64,000 bases of DNA, taken from positions 1 to 64,000 of the forward strand of contig JAGWLG010000010.1 in the NCBI GenBank assembly GCA_028864975.1, in the 5' to 3' direction. The notes under the pieces are model-generated. The model did not search any database. It was not told the origin of the DNA and worked only from the letters and a program-made list of their open reading frames with translations. Within the stretch, counting starts at the first letter, position 1. Every line of letters starts with the position of its first letter. The position numbers were made by a program, and so were the translations under genes. Positions 46,430 through 55,540 of this stretch are shown in pieces. The DNA comes from Thermoplasmata archaeon (GTDB taxonomy: Archaea; Thermoplasmatota; Thermoplasmata; Lutacidiplasmatales; UBA184).

Positions 46430-47262
46430 TGTATCGCGAGCTCGCCGCCCTCCTCCGACGGGAGTATCTGCGATGGGTCCGAGCCCCCATGTGGATCGTG
46501 GCCGGCCTGATGATGCCCATCCTCTATCTCGCACTCTTCGGCCAGGCCTTCGACCTCGGGAAACTTGTCCCCCCCAATCCCCAGGCTCAGGCCGGACTTT
46601 CCTCGGCGCTCCTGGGCGCCCCGGACTACTTCTCGTACTTCGCGGTCGGCATGGTGGGGATGGTCGCGGTCACTTCCTCCCTCTTCGCCGGAACTGGGGT
46701 CATCTTTGACAAGCAGTTGGGCATCCTCCAGAGGACCATCTCGACCCCGGCCCGCCGGAGCGTGATCTTCGCTTCTTCGCTCATCTTCCGCGGCTTCTTG
46801 GTGGTCCTTCCGATCTTCATCGTCCTGGGTCTGGCCCGGCTCCTCGCTTTCATCCCCGGGTTCACGGGACTCACTGTCGTGGAGAACGTCGGTCCCGCCG
46901 GGGTCCTCGAGATCGTCGTGGGCATCCTCGCGATCTCGATGGCCTTCACCTCGCTCTTCCTCGCCTTTGGGTTCCTGTTCACCCGGGTCGAGTCCTACTT
47001 CGGAGTGGTCAATCTGTTGAACCTTCCGATCCTTTTCACGTCGAACGCGCTCTACCCCGCGGGGACTTCCCCGCTCTGGCTCCAGCACATCACGGCGTAC
47101 AACCCGATCTCGCTCGCCGTGAATGTGATGCGGGAGAACTTCTTCGGGGCCTCCTACTACGCCTACCCCGCTTACGTCTATCTTGGCGGGCTCCTGGCAT
47201 GGGCCGCGGCACTGATCCTCCTCGCCCTCGCGTTGGGGTCGAGGGCGCTCAAGACGAAGTAA
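46426..47262 (+). CDS. ABC-2 type transporter permease
   Basis: Six-TM-like profile; 4-bp overlap with the ATPase gene; LPILFTSNALYPAGTSPLWLQHITAYNPISLAVNVMR. Confidence 0.93.
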   Translation: MMYRELAALLRREYLRWVRAPMWIVAGLMMPILYLALFGQAFDLGKLVPPNPQAQAGLSSALLGAPDYFSYFAVGMVGMVAVTSSLFAGTGVIFDKQLGILQRTISTPARRSVIFASSLIFRGFLVVLPIFIVLGLARLLAFIPGFTGLTVVENVGPAGVLEIVVGILAISMAFTSLFLAFGFLFTRVESYFGVVNLLNLPILFTSNALYPAGTSPLWLQHITAYNPISLAVNVMRENFFGASYYAYPAYVYLGGLLAWAAALILLALALGSRALKTK

Positions 47263-47686
47263 CGGGCCCGGGCGGAGGTCTCGGCCCTCGACGGTGCCCG
47301 ACCCTCCGTAGCTCCCCCCTCAAGAAGAGGAGGAGCCACTCGACCTCAAAGATCCCCGGCGTGAGGAGCTCGAGGCACTGCCACCAGGGGACCCGGACCG
47401 TGGGAAGATGCTCTCGCCCCGTCCAGATCGCTTTGGAGATCCGGTGACGCCCGTCCAGGGCGATCTGGTACCACCTCCTTCCCGCGATAATGATGGGGAA
47501 GTCGAGGTCCGCCCGGTCCAGGAAGCTTGGGATGAGGCGAAGCGCCCAGCCGATCGCCCGTCGCGACAGCCGGGGCAGCTCCGTCAGCGGGGTCTCGACC
47601 ACGGGCACGGGGTGTCGCCTGAGATGGCGTACCGCAAGGAAGACCCCGGGCCGGAAGTGGAAGGCGAACTCTGAGGAATCGACCAT
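47249..47686 (-). CDS. ParB-N-like small protein
   Basis: FPIIIAGRRWYQIALDGRHRISKAIWTGREHLPTVRV; start MVDSSEF. Confidence 0.6.
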   Translation of the reverse strand: MVDSSEFAFHFRPGVFLAVRHLRRHPVPVVETPLTELPRLSRRAIGWALRLIPSFLDRADLDFPIIIAGRRWYQIALDGRHRISKAIWTGREHLPTVRVPWWQCLELLTPGIFEVEWLLLFLRGELRRVGHRRGPRPPPGPVTSS

Positions 47687-47769
47687 GTCTCCTCCCCTTC
47701 CATCGAGCCGACCTCCCCGTCCCCTACAGGCCCAGCCTGGAAACACGACATCAGGCGCCTGTCAACTTC

Positions 47770-47794
47770 GGTCGACCTGACGCGCGCGTCGACC
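47770..47794. repeat. Inverted repeat GGTCGAC-11-GTCGACC
   Basis: Direct reading, intergenic. Confidence 0.65.
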
Positions 47795-47877
47795 CTCCCC
47801 CTGCGACCGGGGACGCCCGCAGGAGATCCGACGAGTCCCTACCGAGAACCCGTCGAACGAGCCCTTCCGAACATTCC

Positions 47878-48486
47878 CTACTTCGCCTTTCTCCTTCGGG
47901 GTCGCTTGGGCTCCACGGGGTGGCGCCTCGCCCACTCCCGGGCCCCAGATATGAGGGCCGCCCTCGGAGGGGGCCATCTTCCGTGGAGCACACGACGGAA
48001 GATCCAGAACGTGTTGGGGGGTTCAACGTCCATCTGCCAGAGCATGGCCTCCACTTCCCCCAGGTGGAGGAGATGCTCGGTCAAGCACTGCGCGAGCGCG
48101 GCATCGCGCGTGAGACGAAGGGGGTACTTCCTCGACGCGACCCACACGGCAGGCTTCGAGAGCTCTTTCGGGGTGTTCCACTTCTTGAACCGTGCGTTCC
48201 CCATCGCCTCGACCTCCTTGAGCCTCTTTCGTACCTCGGCGATGCTCAGGTACCGGTCCCTGGGGATGTTCATCACCTCGTACATCCAGGGGGTGGCGCG
48301 GTTCTCGCAGAATTCGGTCACGTGCTGCTCCTCGACGTAGGCCAGGTGGAGGAAGATGTCCCGGAAGGAGTGCATGCTCACTCCGCGGTCCTTGGTGAAT
48401 GCCTTCCACCCAAGCTTCGCGGCTCGCTCGAAGAAGTCGCAGCGGAGCTCGTGGACGAAGTCCATCAGGTCGATGGTCGAAACCAT
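47878..48486 (-). CDS. DinB-like four-helix protein
   Basis: MHSFRDIFLHLAYVEEQHVTEF...TEHLLHLGEVEAMLWQMDVEPP. Confidence 0.75.
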   Translation of the reverse strand: MVSTIDLMDFVHELRCDFFERAAKLGWKAFTKDRGVSMHSFRDIFLHLAYVEEQHVTEFCENRATPWMYEVMNIPRDRYLSIAEVRKRLKEVEAMGNARFKKWNTPKELSKPAVWVASRKYPLRLTRDAALAQCLTEHLLHLGEVEAMLWQMDVEPPNTFWIFRRVLHGRWPPPRAALISGAREWARRHPVEPKRPRRRKAK

Positions 48487-48533
48487 GGAGTCCCTACCGG
48501 ACCGGGCTCATAGCGCGAGCGTCGCGTCTTCAC

Positions 48534-48574
48534 GTTCGGGCCACGACCCGGGTCGCCAAGGTCGTGTGACGAAC
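48534..48574. repeat. Interrupted 12-bp dyad GTTCG-3-CACGACC-11-GGTCGTG-3-CGAAC
   Basis: Direct reading; 3 bp beyond the stop of 48578-49384. Confidence 0.7.
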
Positions 48575-48577
48575 GGG

Positions 48578-49384
48578 TCAGAGCTTCGCGCCGCAACTGT
48601 AGCAGAACGCGCCTTCCTGTTCCGCTTCTCCGCAAGCACGGCAGACCGAGGCGGGGCCGGCGGCCGGGGCTTCGTCGGGGGTGGCTGCCACTGGAGGGCT
48701 GGCGGGCGGTCGAGCTTTGGGCCCGGTAAGGGGCGCGCCGCACGAGCCGCAGCGCTTGTCGGTGATCTGGACCAGCGCGGAGCAGTAGGGACATGGGACC
48801 TTGACGATCTCTCGGATCGTCTCCTTCTCCTTCACGATCACCTGAGGCGAGGGCGGGGCCTGAGGGGCGGCCGCCCGATGGAGCGCTGCGATCCGAGCTT
48901 GAGCCTCCGCTTGGGCCTGGGCGGCCGCGCGGCGGGTCGAAGGCAACACCTGCTGGATGGCGTCGCGGATCCCGTCCGTCGTCAAGCTCCGTTGGGCCGG
49001 GGACATGTCGCCGACCACGGCGAAGGGGCTCCATCCCCCTCTCCAGCGTACCCGCAGGAACGGCCACTGCAGGTTCCCCGGGACTGGGATCATCTCGGTC
49101 ACGACGGAGTCGATCGCGTCCAAGGGGACCTCGAAGGACGGGGGCACCGGGACCTCATAGTACACCGGGTTCCCGACGATCGTGGAGCTCTTCGCCGCAG
49201 GGACCATGAAGAGACGCTGGTAGGTCAGGACCAGGCATCCGGAAGGCGTCTGTCGCCAGGTCGCGAAGGAGGAATTGGCGCCAGGGGCGAACGGCCCCTT
49301 CACGCTCCAGGTCCCGCAGACCCCCTCCGAAGGGCGGAGGAAGGAAGGCAGGGCGGACGAGAACTGGGATGCCGAGACTTTCAT
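48578..49384 (-). CDS. Protein with PH-like N-terminal domain and two C-terminal zinc ribbons
   Basis: VPCPYCSALVQITDKRCGSCG and VCRACGEAEQEGAFCYSCG. Confidence 0.72.
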   Translation of the reverse strand: MKVSASQFSSALPSFLRPSEGVCGTWSVKGPFAPGANSSFATWRQTPSGCLVLTYQRLFMVPAAKSSTIVGNPVYYEVPVPPSFEVPLDAIDSVVTEMIPVPGNLQWPFLRVRWRGGWSPFAVVGDMSPAQRSLTTDGIRDAIQQVLPSTRRAAAQAQAEAQARIAALHRAAAPQAPPSPQVIVKEKETIREIVKVPCPYCSALVQITDKRCGSCGAPLTGPKARPPASPPVAATPDEAPAAGPASVCRACGEAEQEGAFCYSCGAKL

Positions 49385-49430
49385 GGCCCTCGTGGTGCGG
49401 TACCGATCGCTAGCTGGGAGGTTCGCATGC

Positions 49431-50555
49431 TCATTTCTCGGGAGGGACAGCAGGGGTCGCTTCGTGGGTCTGTGCCGGGGCGGCGGCGGGTGAAGTCGGC
49501 GCCGACGGGGCTGCAGGTGCCGCGGTGCTCATCTGGGCCTTGATGGCCTCGAGCTCCTGGCGCAGGCGCTGGACCTCTTCGGAGGGCGCGGTCGGGGTAG
49601 GGGATCGTGCGCCCGCTGTATCGGGGGCAGCCTCACGCTTCCAGTACGATCTCAGGCCTAGGCTTCCAACGAGGAGTAAGGCGAAACCTCCCAGGTCGAG
49701 GAAAAGCGCCGTGGAGGGTCCCCACGAGACCGTGCCAGTCGCGTTGGAACCGCTCGAGCCTCCTCCTCCACCCCCACTGTTGCCTCCGAAGTTCACGGCG
49801 CAGGACCCCATCGGTGAAAAGTTCGGCCCACCCCCGCCGTTCCCACCATTGCAGAGCGGGCCAACGAGGAATCCTGTGACGAGGGTCAGGATGACGAAGA
49901 GGATGAGGCCGCCGACGAGAGCGAGTACGGCCCCCGAGCGGGTGAGCGAGTACGGTTTCTTGAGCCCCTTCCGAGTGGCGGGAGCGCTGCCCGTGCGTAG
50001 ACCCAGGATCGCTCCCGCCGCCGCGAGCGCGACCCCGAGGAGTAAAAGGACAGCCCCGGCAGCAAGGAGCAGGACCACGAACTCGAGACCCTGACTGCCA
50101 CCACCGGATCCCGCGAGCCCGGCGTAGGCCAGACATTCTCCGGGAACTAGGGGGTTGTTGTTGCCCGAGTTGTTGTTGGAGCCGTTGTTCGAGGCGCCCT
50201 CGGGGCGTGCAGATTCTGGGGAGGAGCTCATCCTGCCTTGGGCGAGGGGGGACGCGGCGTGGCCCTGGTGCAGAGGCGGAGAGGAAGGGGCGGCGAAGCC
50301 GTGGTTCCCAGCGTTGCTGGACTCGCTCAGGCAGACCGAGAACGAGTCAAAGTCGGCGGTCGCATGGAGGAACTCGGACCCTGAGGAAACGTTGACCGCG
50401 ACCACGGTCCAGGGAAACAGGAGTGTGAGCAGGAGCAAGGCCGCCCCTCCAAGGACAAGGAAGGAATAGATCGGCGACGCCGGGGGCGGCAGACGCACGT
50501 CAGGGTTCCCCGGCGGAACGCGGCGTGGTGCGGTGGCAGGTCCAGAGGCACTCAT
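49431..50555 (-). CDS. Four-TM-like membrane protein with Asn/Gly-rich loops and helical C-terminal tail
   Basis: Hydrophobic segments FLVLGGAALLLLTLLFPWTVVAV, EFVVLLLAAGAVLLLLGVAL, etc.; ATGA overlap with upstream gene. Confidence 0.72.
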   Translation of the reverse strand: MSASGPATAPRRVPPGNPDVRLPPPASPIYSFLVLGGAALLLLTLLFPWTVVAVNVSSGSEFLHATADFDSFSVCLSESSNAGNHGFAAPSSPPLHQGHAASPLAQGRMSSSPESARPEGASNNGSNNNSGNNNPLVPGECLAYAGLAGSGGGSQGLEFVVLLLAAGAVLLLLGVALAAAGAILGLRTGSAPATRKGLKKPYSLTRSGAVLALVGGLILFVILTLVTGFLVGPLCNGGNGGGGPNFSPMGSCAVNFGGNSGGGGGGSSGSNATGTVSWGPSTALFLDLGGFALLLVGSLGLRSYWKREAAPDTAGARSPTPTAPSEEVQRLRQELEAIKAQMSTAAPAAPSAPTSPAAAPAQTHEATPAVPPEK

Positions 50556-53500
50556 GTTGAGGGCCCGACCTCCACCACGGGAGACCCACAACTGTCGCAG
50601 AAGCCGGCGCCGGCTTCGACTTCCGCCCCGCAGGACGTGCATTTCCTCACGCCGGCCGCGGGCGGTGGAGCCTGCGTCCCAGCGCCCGGTTCCGCCGGGG
50701 GCCCAGCGGGCGGAGCTGTATCCCCGACGATGGAGGGAGGCTCGACCGGGGTGGCCGCCGGTACCGTCACTGGCCAGGCCGTCGACATCGGTGTGGAACC
50801 CCCGCTAGCTCCTCCGAGGGTCGCTGCCGCACCTGCCTCGATCAACGCCTTACGGCGTCGGCGAGCGAGCGCGAACTGTGCGATCCCGGCGGCGAAGAGG
50901 CCGACGACCGCGATCAGCACGACAAGCGTGGGGACCCCTCCTGGCGCCCCGAGGTTGAGCGGCCCTCCGGAGCCGATCCCACCGGTTCCCGGACCACTAC
51001 CGGGGGTCACGTGCACGATGCCGCTGGTGTAGGCCTTGTTCCCAACGTGGTCCGTCGCCGTCAGGTTGACGTAGTAATCCCCCGGGTTCTGGAACGTGTA
51101 GTTGATGCCCGAGGTGGAGAAGTAGGTGGAATTCTCGATGTTCCAGCGGAAGGTGTAAGGTGGGACCCCTCCGGTCGCGCTCGCCTGACAGGAGATCGAG
51201 AGAGGTGCCGTGCCGCCAGGGGGGCCGTTCGAGGTCGAGGGTTGGCACTTGACGTTCACACTGAGGGAGTTCCCCGGCCCTCCCGCTCCGACGGTGACGT
51301 TCGTGTAGTGTCTGTTGACCTGCGACGGGGGGCTCGAATCCGAGAGTTCGGCCTCGACCATGTAGGTCCCCCGGTTCGAATAGGTGTGCTGGAAGGTGGG
51401 ACAATTGGGGGAGGAGCAGTTCTGCCAGAAGCTGGGTGTGCCGTCCGCGAGGAACCAGACCCACGTGTAGGGGCCCTTTCCTCCCTGGATCGACGAGGCG
51501 AGGCTCACGGAGAGCGGAGGCGTCCCCGAGAGCGGGCTCAAGGTGACGGTGGAAGAGAGCGGGGAGGTCGAGCCTGGGACGGTGACACTGACGAATAGGC
51601 TGTGCTCCGCACTCGCCCCGGACGCATCGGTCGCCCTCAACGAGACCTGGAAGTTCCCGCCGGCCGTGAACGTGTGCGCGACGCGGACGGTGGTGCTCGT
51701 GTTGGTCCAGTTGAGGGAGGTGCCATCGCCGAACGTCCAGAGGAACGCGTAGGGGGAGGAGCCTCCGGACGCACTGCCCTGGAAGTACACGGTGAGCGGA
51801 TAGGGCCCTGTGGTCGGGTTGGCGCTCAGCGCGACCGAGGGGGGTGGGGAAGTTCCCACGGCGAGGGTCACCGTCTGCCAGGCCGTGCTCCCGACCTGAT
51901 CGGTCGCTGTGAGATTCGCGACGAAGGTCCCGGTACTGGCGTAGGTGTATGCGATGCGTCCTCCCGTGCTGGCGTTGGACCAGGTGACGACCGAGCCATC
52001 GCCGAAGCTCCAGCGGAAGGTGTAGGGTCCCGTGCCGCCCGACGCACCGCCGTTGAAGTAGACCGTGAGCGGAGGCGACCCCCCGGAGGGATTCGCGGAG
52101 AGCGAGACCGCGACTGAGCTGGCCGGGGTGACGGTGATGGTCGCGGTCTTGTACCCGACGGCCCCGTTCGAGTCGCGAACGGTCAGGTTCGCGATGAAGG
52201 TGCCCGCCCTCGGGTAGGTGTGCGACAGGCTCGAGCAACAATTGTTGTACGAGCCATCCCCGAACGAGTAGTTCCACGAGTAGGGGGGGGTTCCTCCGGT
52301 GGCCGTGCCCGAGAAGAATACCGCGAGGGGAGCCGTGCCGCTCGTGCGATTCGCGCTGATCCCGACCGTGAGGGCGGGGAGCGAAACCGGGCCGGCGAAG
52401 GACCATGTGCTGGAGCCGGAGAACTGGGTCCCCCATCCCCCGAACCCCAGAATGGCAGTGTAGGAGGGATCGTAGTCCATGTTCCAGGCGTCGGGTCCTG
52501 GGGAGCCGGAGGTCCCAGCGGTCACGTTCGACCATCTTCCCGCGGCGAACTGCCAGGTGTCCCCGTAGAACCCGGTGGGGGGAGCGGTCGTGGACCCGCC
52601 CTGGAAGTCCCCTTTCCATCCGCCGTAGAACATCAGGACGTTCGCCGCCGTGTCGGAGCTCCCTTCCATGAACCCGCGGGGTGAGGGCGAGTTGACCGGG
52701 GCGAGAGAGGTCCAGGTCACTCCCGAGAGCTCCCACGTGTCGCCCGTGGTGTAGCAGGGGTTGCCGCACCCGGTAATGCCCCCGAAGAGCACCGAATATC
52801 CGTCGGTCGCGTCGTACGCGAACCCCGCCCCCGCTCGGGGGCCGGGGCCGGGGTTCGTCGATAGGGGGCTCCAGGTCCCGGACCGGAAGGCCCAGGTGTC
52901 GTACGCTGACGACCCGCAGAGGTACCCCAGGAAGTACGTGCATCCCCCGAAGAGGACGACGCGGGTCGCAGCGGAATCGTACGTGATCGCCGCATCCGAC
53001 CTCGGTGAAGGGGGGGTGCCCGCCGAGGCCGTGAGGTTCGTCCAGGTCCCTCCCGCGAACGCCCACGTGTCCGACTGGTCGTAGCAGCCGGTGTTGCCCA
53101 CAAGATGGGCCCCGGAAGTGGAGACACACCCCCCGAAGAGCAGGACCTCATGGTCGAGCCCATCGTACACCATGGCGCCCCCCGCCCGAGCGGGGGGCGT
53201 GCTCACCGTTGTCCCCGTGAGGTTCTTCCAGCTCCCTCCGTAGAGGGCCCACGTGAAGGGCCAGACCGGGACCCCGCCACCCGCACAACTGGCCCCGGAG
53301 ACGCCACAGCCGGCGCCGCCGAAGAGCAGAAGGTAGCCGTCCTGGGCGTCGTAGACGAGCCCGTTGTCCGCGAGCGGGGGTGGGGAGTTCGAGATCGAGC
53401 TCGTGAGGTTCGTCCAGCCCGTCGCGTCGGGCACGAGGTGGGAGGTGGGGGCCTTCGGCGAAGTTGCCGACGCAAGGCGAACAGGATCCCCATGCAAGGC

Positions 53501-53704
53501 CCACGGGGGCCCGAGCATGTGGAGCGGCGAGGCGCCCGCCGCGAGCGTCGTCGCGGGAAGCGCGAGGAGCAAGAACAGGAGGACCAACGAGAGGCGGCTC
53601 CACCCACGGGCCGCCGTGCCCTGCGCGGATCGACGCCAGAAGCGTCCCGCGGAGAGGGGCCCCCGTTCCCCGCAGGTCGACACGCCCAGCGATGGCATCC
53701 TCAT
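50552..53704 (-). CDS. Kelch-like plus PKD-repeat surface protein with C-terminal TM and cytoplasmic zinc ribbon
   Basis: Kelch-like (YDGLDHEVLLFGG, YDSAATRVVLFGG); PKD (APLAVFFSGTATGGTPPYSWNYSFGDG, PLTVYFNGGASGG); TM VLIAVVGLFAAGIAQFAL; CTSCGAEVEAGAGFCDSCG. Confidence 0.87.
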   Translation of the reverse strand: MRMPSLGVSTCGERGPLSAGRFWRRSAQGTAARGWSRLSLVLLFLLLALPATTLAAGASPLHMLGPPWALHGDPVRLASATSPKAPTSHLVPDATGWTNLTSSISNSPPPLADNGLVYDAQDGYLLLFGGAGCGVSGASCAGGGVPVWPFTWALYGGSWKNLTGTTVSTPPARAGGAMVYDGLDHEVLLFGGCVSTSGAHLVGNTGCYDQSDTWAFAGGTWTNLTASAGTPPSPRSDAAITYDSAATRVVLFGGCTYFLGYLCGSSAYDTWAFRSGTWSPLSTNPGPGPRAGAGFAYDATDGYSVLFGGITGCGNPCYTTGDTWELSGVTWTSLAPVNSPSPRGFMEGSSDTAANVLMFYGGWKGDFQGGSTTAPPTGFYGDTWQFAAGRWSNVTAGTSGSPGPDAWNMDYDPSYTAILGFGGWGTQFSGSSTWSFAGPVSLPALTVGISANRTSGTAPLAVFFSGTATGGTPPYSWNYSFGDGSYNNCCSSLSHTYPRAGTFIANLTVRDSNGAVGYKTATITVTPASSVAVSLSANPSGGSPPLTVYFNGGASGGTGPYTFRWSFGDGSVVTWSNASTGGRIAYTYASTGTFVANLTATDQVGSTAWQTVTLAVGTSPPPSVALSANPTTGPYPLTVYFQGSASGGSSPYAFLWTFGDGTSLNWTNTSTTVRVAHTFTAGGNFQVSLRATDASGASAEHSLFVSVTVPGSTSPLSSTVTLSPLSGTPPLSVSLASSIQGGKGPYTWVWFLADGTPSFWQNCSSPNCPTFQHTYSNRGTYMVEAELSDSSPPSQVNRHYTNVTVGAGGPGNSLSVNVKCQPSTSNGPPGGTAPLSISCQASATGGVPPYTFRWNIENSTYFSTSGINYTFQNPGDYYVNLTATDHVGNKAYTSGIVHVTPGSGPGTGGIGSGGPLNLGAPGGVPTLVVLIAVVGLFAAGIAQFALARRRRKALIEAGAAATLGGASGGSTPMSTAWPVTVPAATPVEPPSIVGDTAPPAGPPAEPGAGTQAPPPAAGVRKCTSCGAEVEAGAGFCDSCGSPVVEVGPST

Positions 53705-53806
53705 GGTTCTCACACAAGAGGTATACTTATCAACGGTCCCGACCCGGAAGGCCCCCGCGGCGAACCCCGCTTTAAAAAGGAGCTCCACCTTGCGGGTCCC
53801 TCGGGT

Positions 53807-54820
53807 ATGAGCCCACCGACCACCGGCCCCATCTGTCCGTCGTGCGGTGGGCTCAACAAGCCTTCCGCCAAGTTCTGCCGAAGCTGCGGGAAGCCGCTCG
53901 GCACGGCGGGCACCGCCACGCCGTCTCCCCCGAACGCGGGCCCGGCCCCTTCCCCCGCTCCCCTCACCATCGGGGCCTCGGCCCCCACTTCGGCGCCACG
54001 TCCCGCCCCTCTTCCGCGCGCTGACGACATGGAGAGCCGGTCGCGGATCGTGGAGGAGCGAGAGCTCGGGCTCCAACGCTTGCGCGAGGACCTCGACCGC
54101 CGAGCTTCGGAGTTGAGTGCGCGAAACGAGGAGCTGGAGCGCACCCGGGCTTCGCTCGAGACCCGCGAAAGGTCCCTCGCTCCCGCCGAGGCCAAGATCA
54201 CCCAGCGGACCCAGGAGCTCGACCAACGGGAAGCGGCGCTCGAAGCGAGGGCCGCTTCGCAGCGGACCCAGGAGGAAGAGCTCTCGGGGAAGGAGAAGCA
54301 GCTCGCGGAAGGACAGCAGGGGATGGAGACGCGCGAGAAGGAACTGCGCACTCAGCTCCAGGACCTCGAGCAGCAGAAGGGGCTGCTTCGTCGCCAGGCC
54401 AAGATGCTCGACCAACGGGAGGCCGACCTTCGGAGGAGGGAGCTCGCGGCCGCCTCGGCCGAGCCCGAGTCCCTAGGCGCCGGAGCTTCATCGCCCTCGG
54501 TCCCGCCACCGTCCCCTCCGGTCCGCACCGAGGCCCCCGTCGCCCCGCCCTCCCCCGCGGGTCCCGTTCCAATCGTACCCGTGGGCGTGGGCGCGAGTGC
54601 GGGTGGGAGTGCGCCCCCCACGCCGCCTCCACCGCCTCCGGCCCAAGCGCCCCTTCCCCCGCCCCACGCCCCGGGGGGCCCACCCGCCTATCCGCCCCCT
54701 CCCCCCACGAGTTCCGAGGAGCGGCCGCTCTTCTGCCAGGAGTGTGGCTCACCGAACCGACGGAGGCACCGGTTCTGCCACAAGTGCGGCGCCAAGCTTC
54801 CGGTGCAGAGCGCCCCCTAG
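53807..54820 (+). CDS. Zinc ribbon - coiled coil - Pro-rich - zinc ribbon protein
   Basis: CPSCGGLNKPSAKFCRSCG at N-terminus; CQECGSPNRRRHRFCHKCG at C-terminus; TATA-like TTTAAAAAGG at 53771; ATG at 53807. Confidence 0.82.
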   Translation: MSPPTTGPICPSCGGLNKPSAKFCRSCGKPLGTAGTATPSPPNAGPAPSPAPLTIGASAPTSAPRPAPLPRADDMESRSRIVEERELGLQRLREDLDRRASELSARNEELERTRASLETRERSLAPAEAKITQRTQELDQREAALEARAASQRTQEEELSGKEKQLAEGQQGMETREKELRTQLQDLEQQKGLLRRQAKMLDQREADLRRRELAAASAEPESLGAGASSPSVPPPSPPVRTEAPVAPPSPAGPVPIVPVGVGASAGGSAPPTPPPPPPAQAPLPPPHAPGGPPAYPPPPPTSSEERPLFCQECGSPNRRRHRFCHKCGAKLPVQSAP

Positions 54821-55003
54821 GTGTCCTCTCCTCGTCCCTCGCCGAGGGCAGGACCGGCGGCCCCGCGCGCGAAGCGTCCCGCGGCCCGGCCCCGGCCGAG
54901 CTACGTGGGGCCGACGGCGAGGCAGGGTTACGCCCGGTGGGGGGCTCGGGCGGGACCTGCGGAGGGCGCCCTCTTCGTCGCGGTTCGGGGGATGCGCGTC
55001 CTC

Positions 55004-55540
55004 TCAGGCCGCCGAGGTGGCGCTGTAGCCTTCCTCCGCCGGGGCCGAGGGCGCGGCGAGCCAGAGTGCGAGCGCGCCAAGGAGCGCGAGCGTCCCTCCG
55101 ACCATGGCCAGGTAGAAGCCCACGCCCGCGCTGTCGAGGAAGAGCGCCCCCCATAGCGACCGGGCCCCCGTGTTGAACCGGAACGCCGCGACGAGCGGCA
55201 GGGCGAAGACGCCCAGCGCGACCAAGGTGGCGGCGAGCTTCGGGAGGGTCTCGTGGGCGCGTCCCGTTCCCCAGACCCGAGGACGGACCAGGGCGGCGGC
55301 CAGGATGACGAGGCCAATGGCCCCTGCGGCGAGAACGGCGAGCTCGGGGAGGTGGCCCATGAGGTCGACCCCATTGAGCCCGCGGACCGGTCCCAGGGCG
55401 CTGAAGGTGTACCACGGCAGCACGAGGGCGAGGAGGACCAGCAGGCCACCCGCCGCGAGAAGGAAACAGGGGAACCGCGACGGCGAGGCCTCGCGGTGGA
55501 AGAGGACCTCCTCGTCCCACGGCGCCCGGCCCGCGCTCAT
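55004..55540 (-). CDS. Four-TM-like membrane protein
   Basis: Four hydrophobic segments; 4-bp overlap with the upstream giant gene. Confidence 0.7.
   Translation of the reverse strand: MSAGRAPWDEEVLFHREASPSRFPCFLLAAGGLLVLLALVLPWYTFSALGPVRGLNGVDLMGHLPELAVLAAGAIGLVILAAALVRPRVWGTGRAHETLPKLAATLVALGVFALPLVAAFRFNTGARSLWGALFLDSAGVGFYLAMVGGTLALLGALALWLAAPSAPAEEGYSATSAA

Noticed and set aside
50997-53129. 710-aa alternative-frame - strand ORF
   Set aside because: Frame-shifted reading of the Kelch/PKD gene; Arg/His-rich with no domain.
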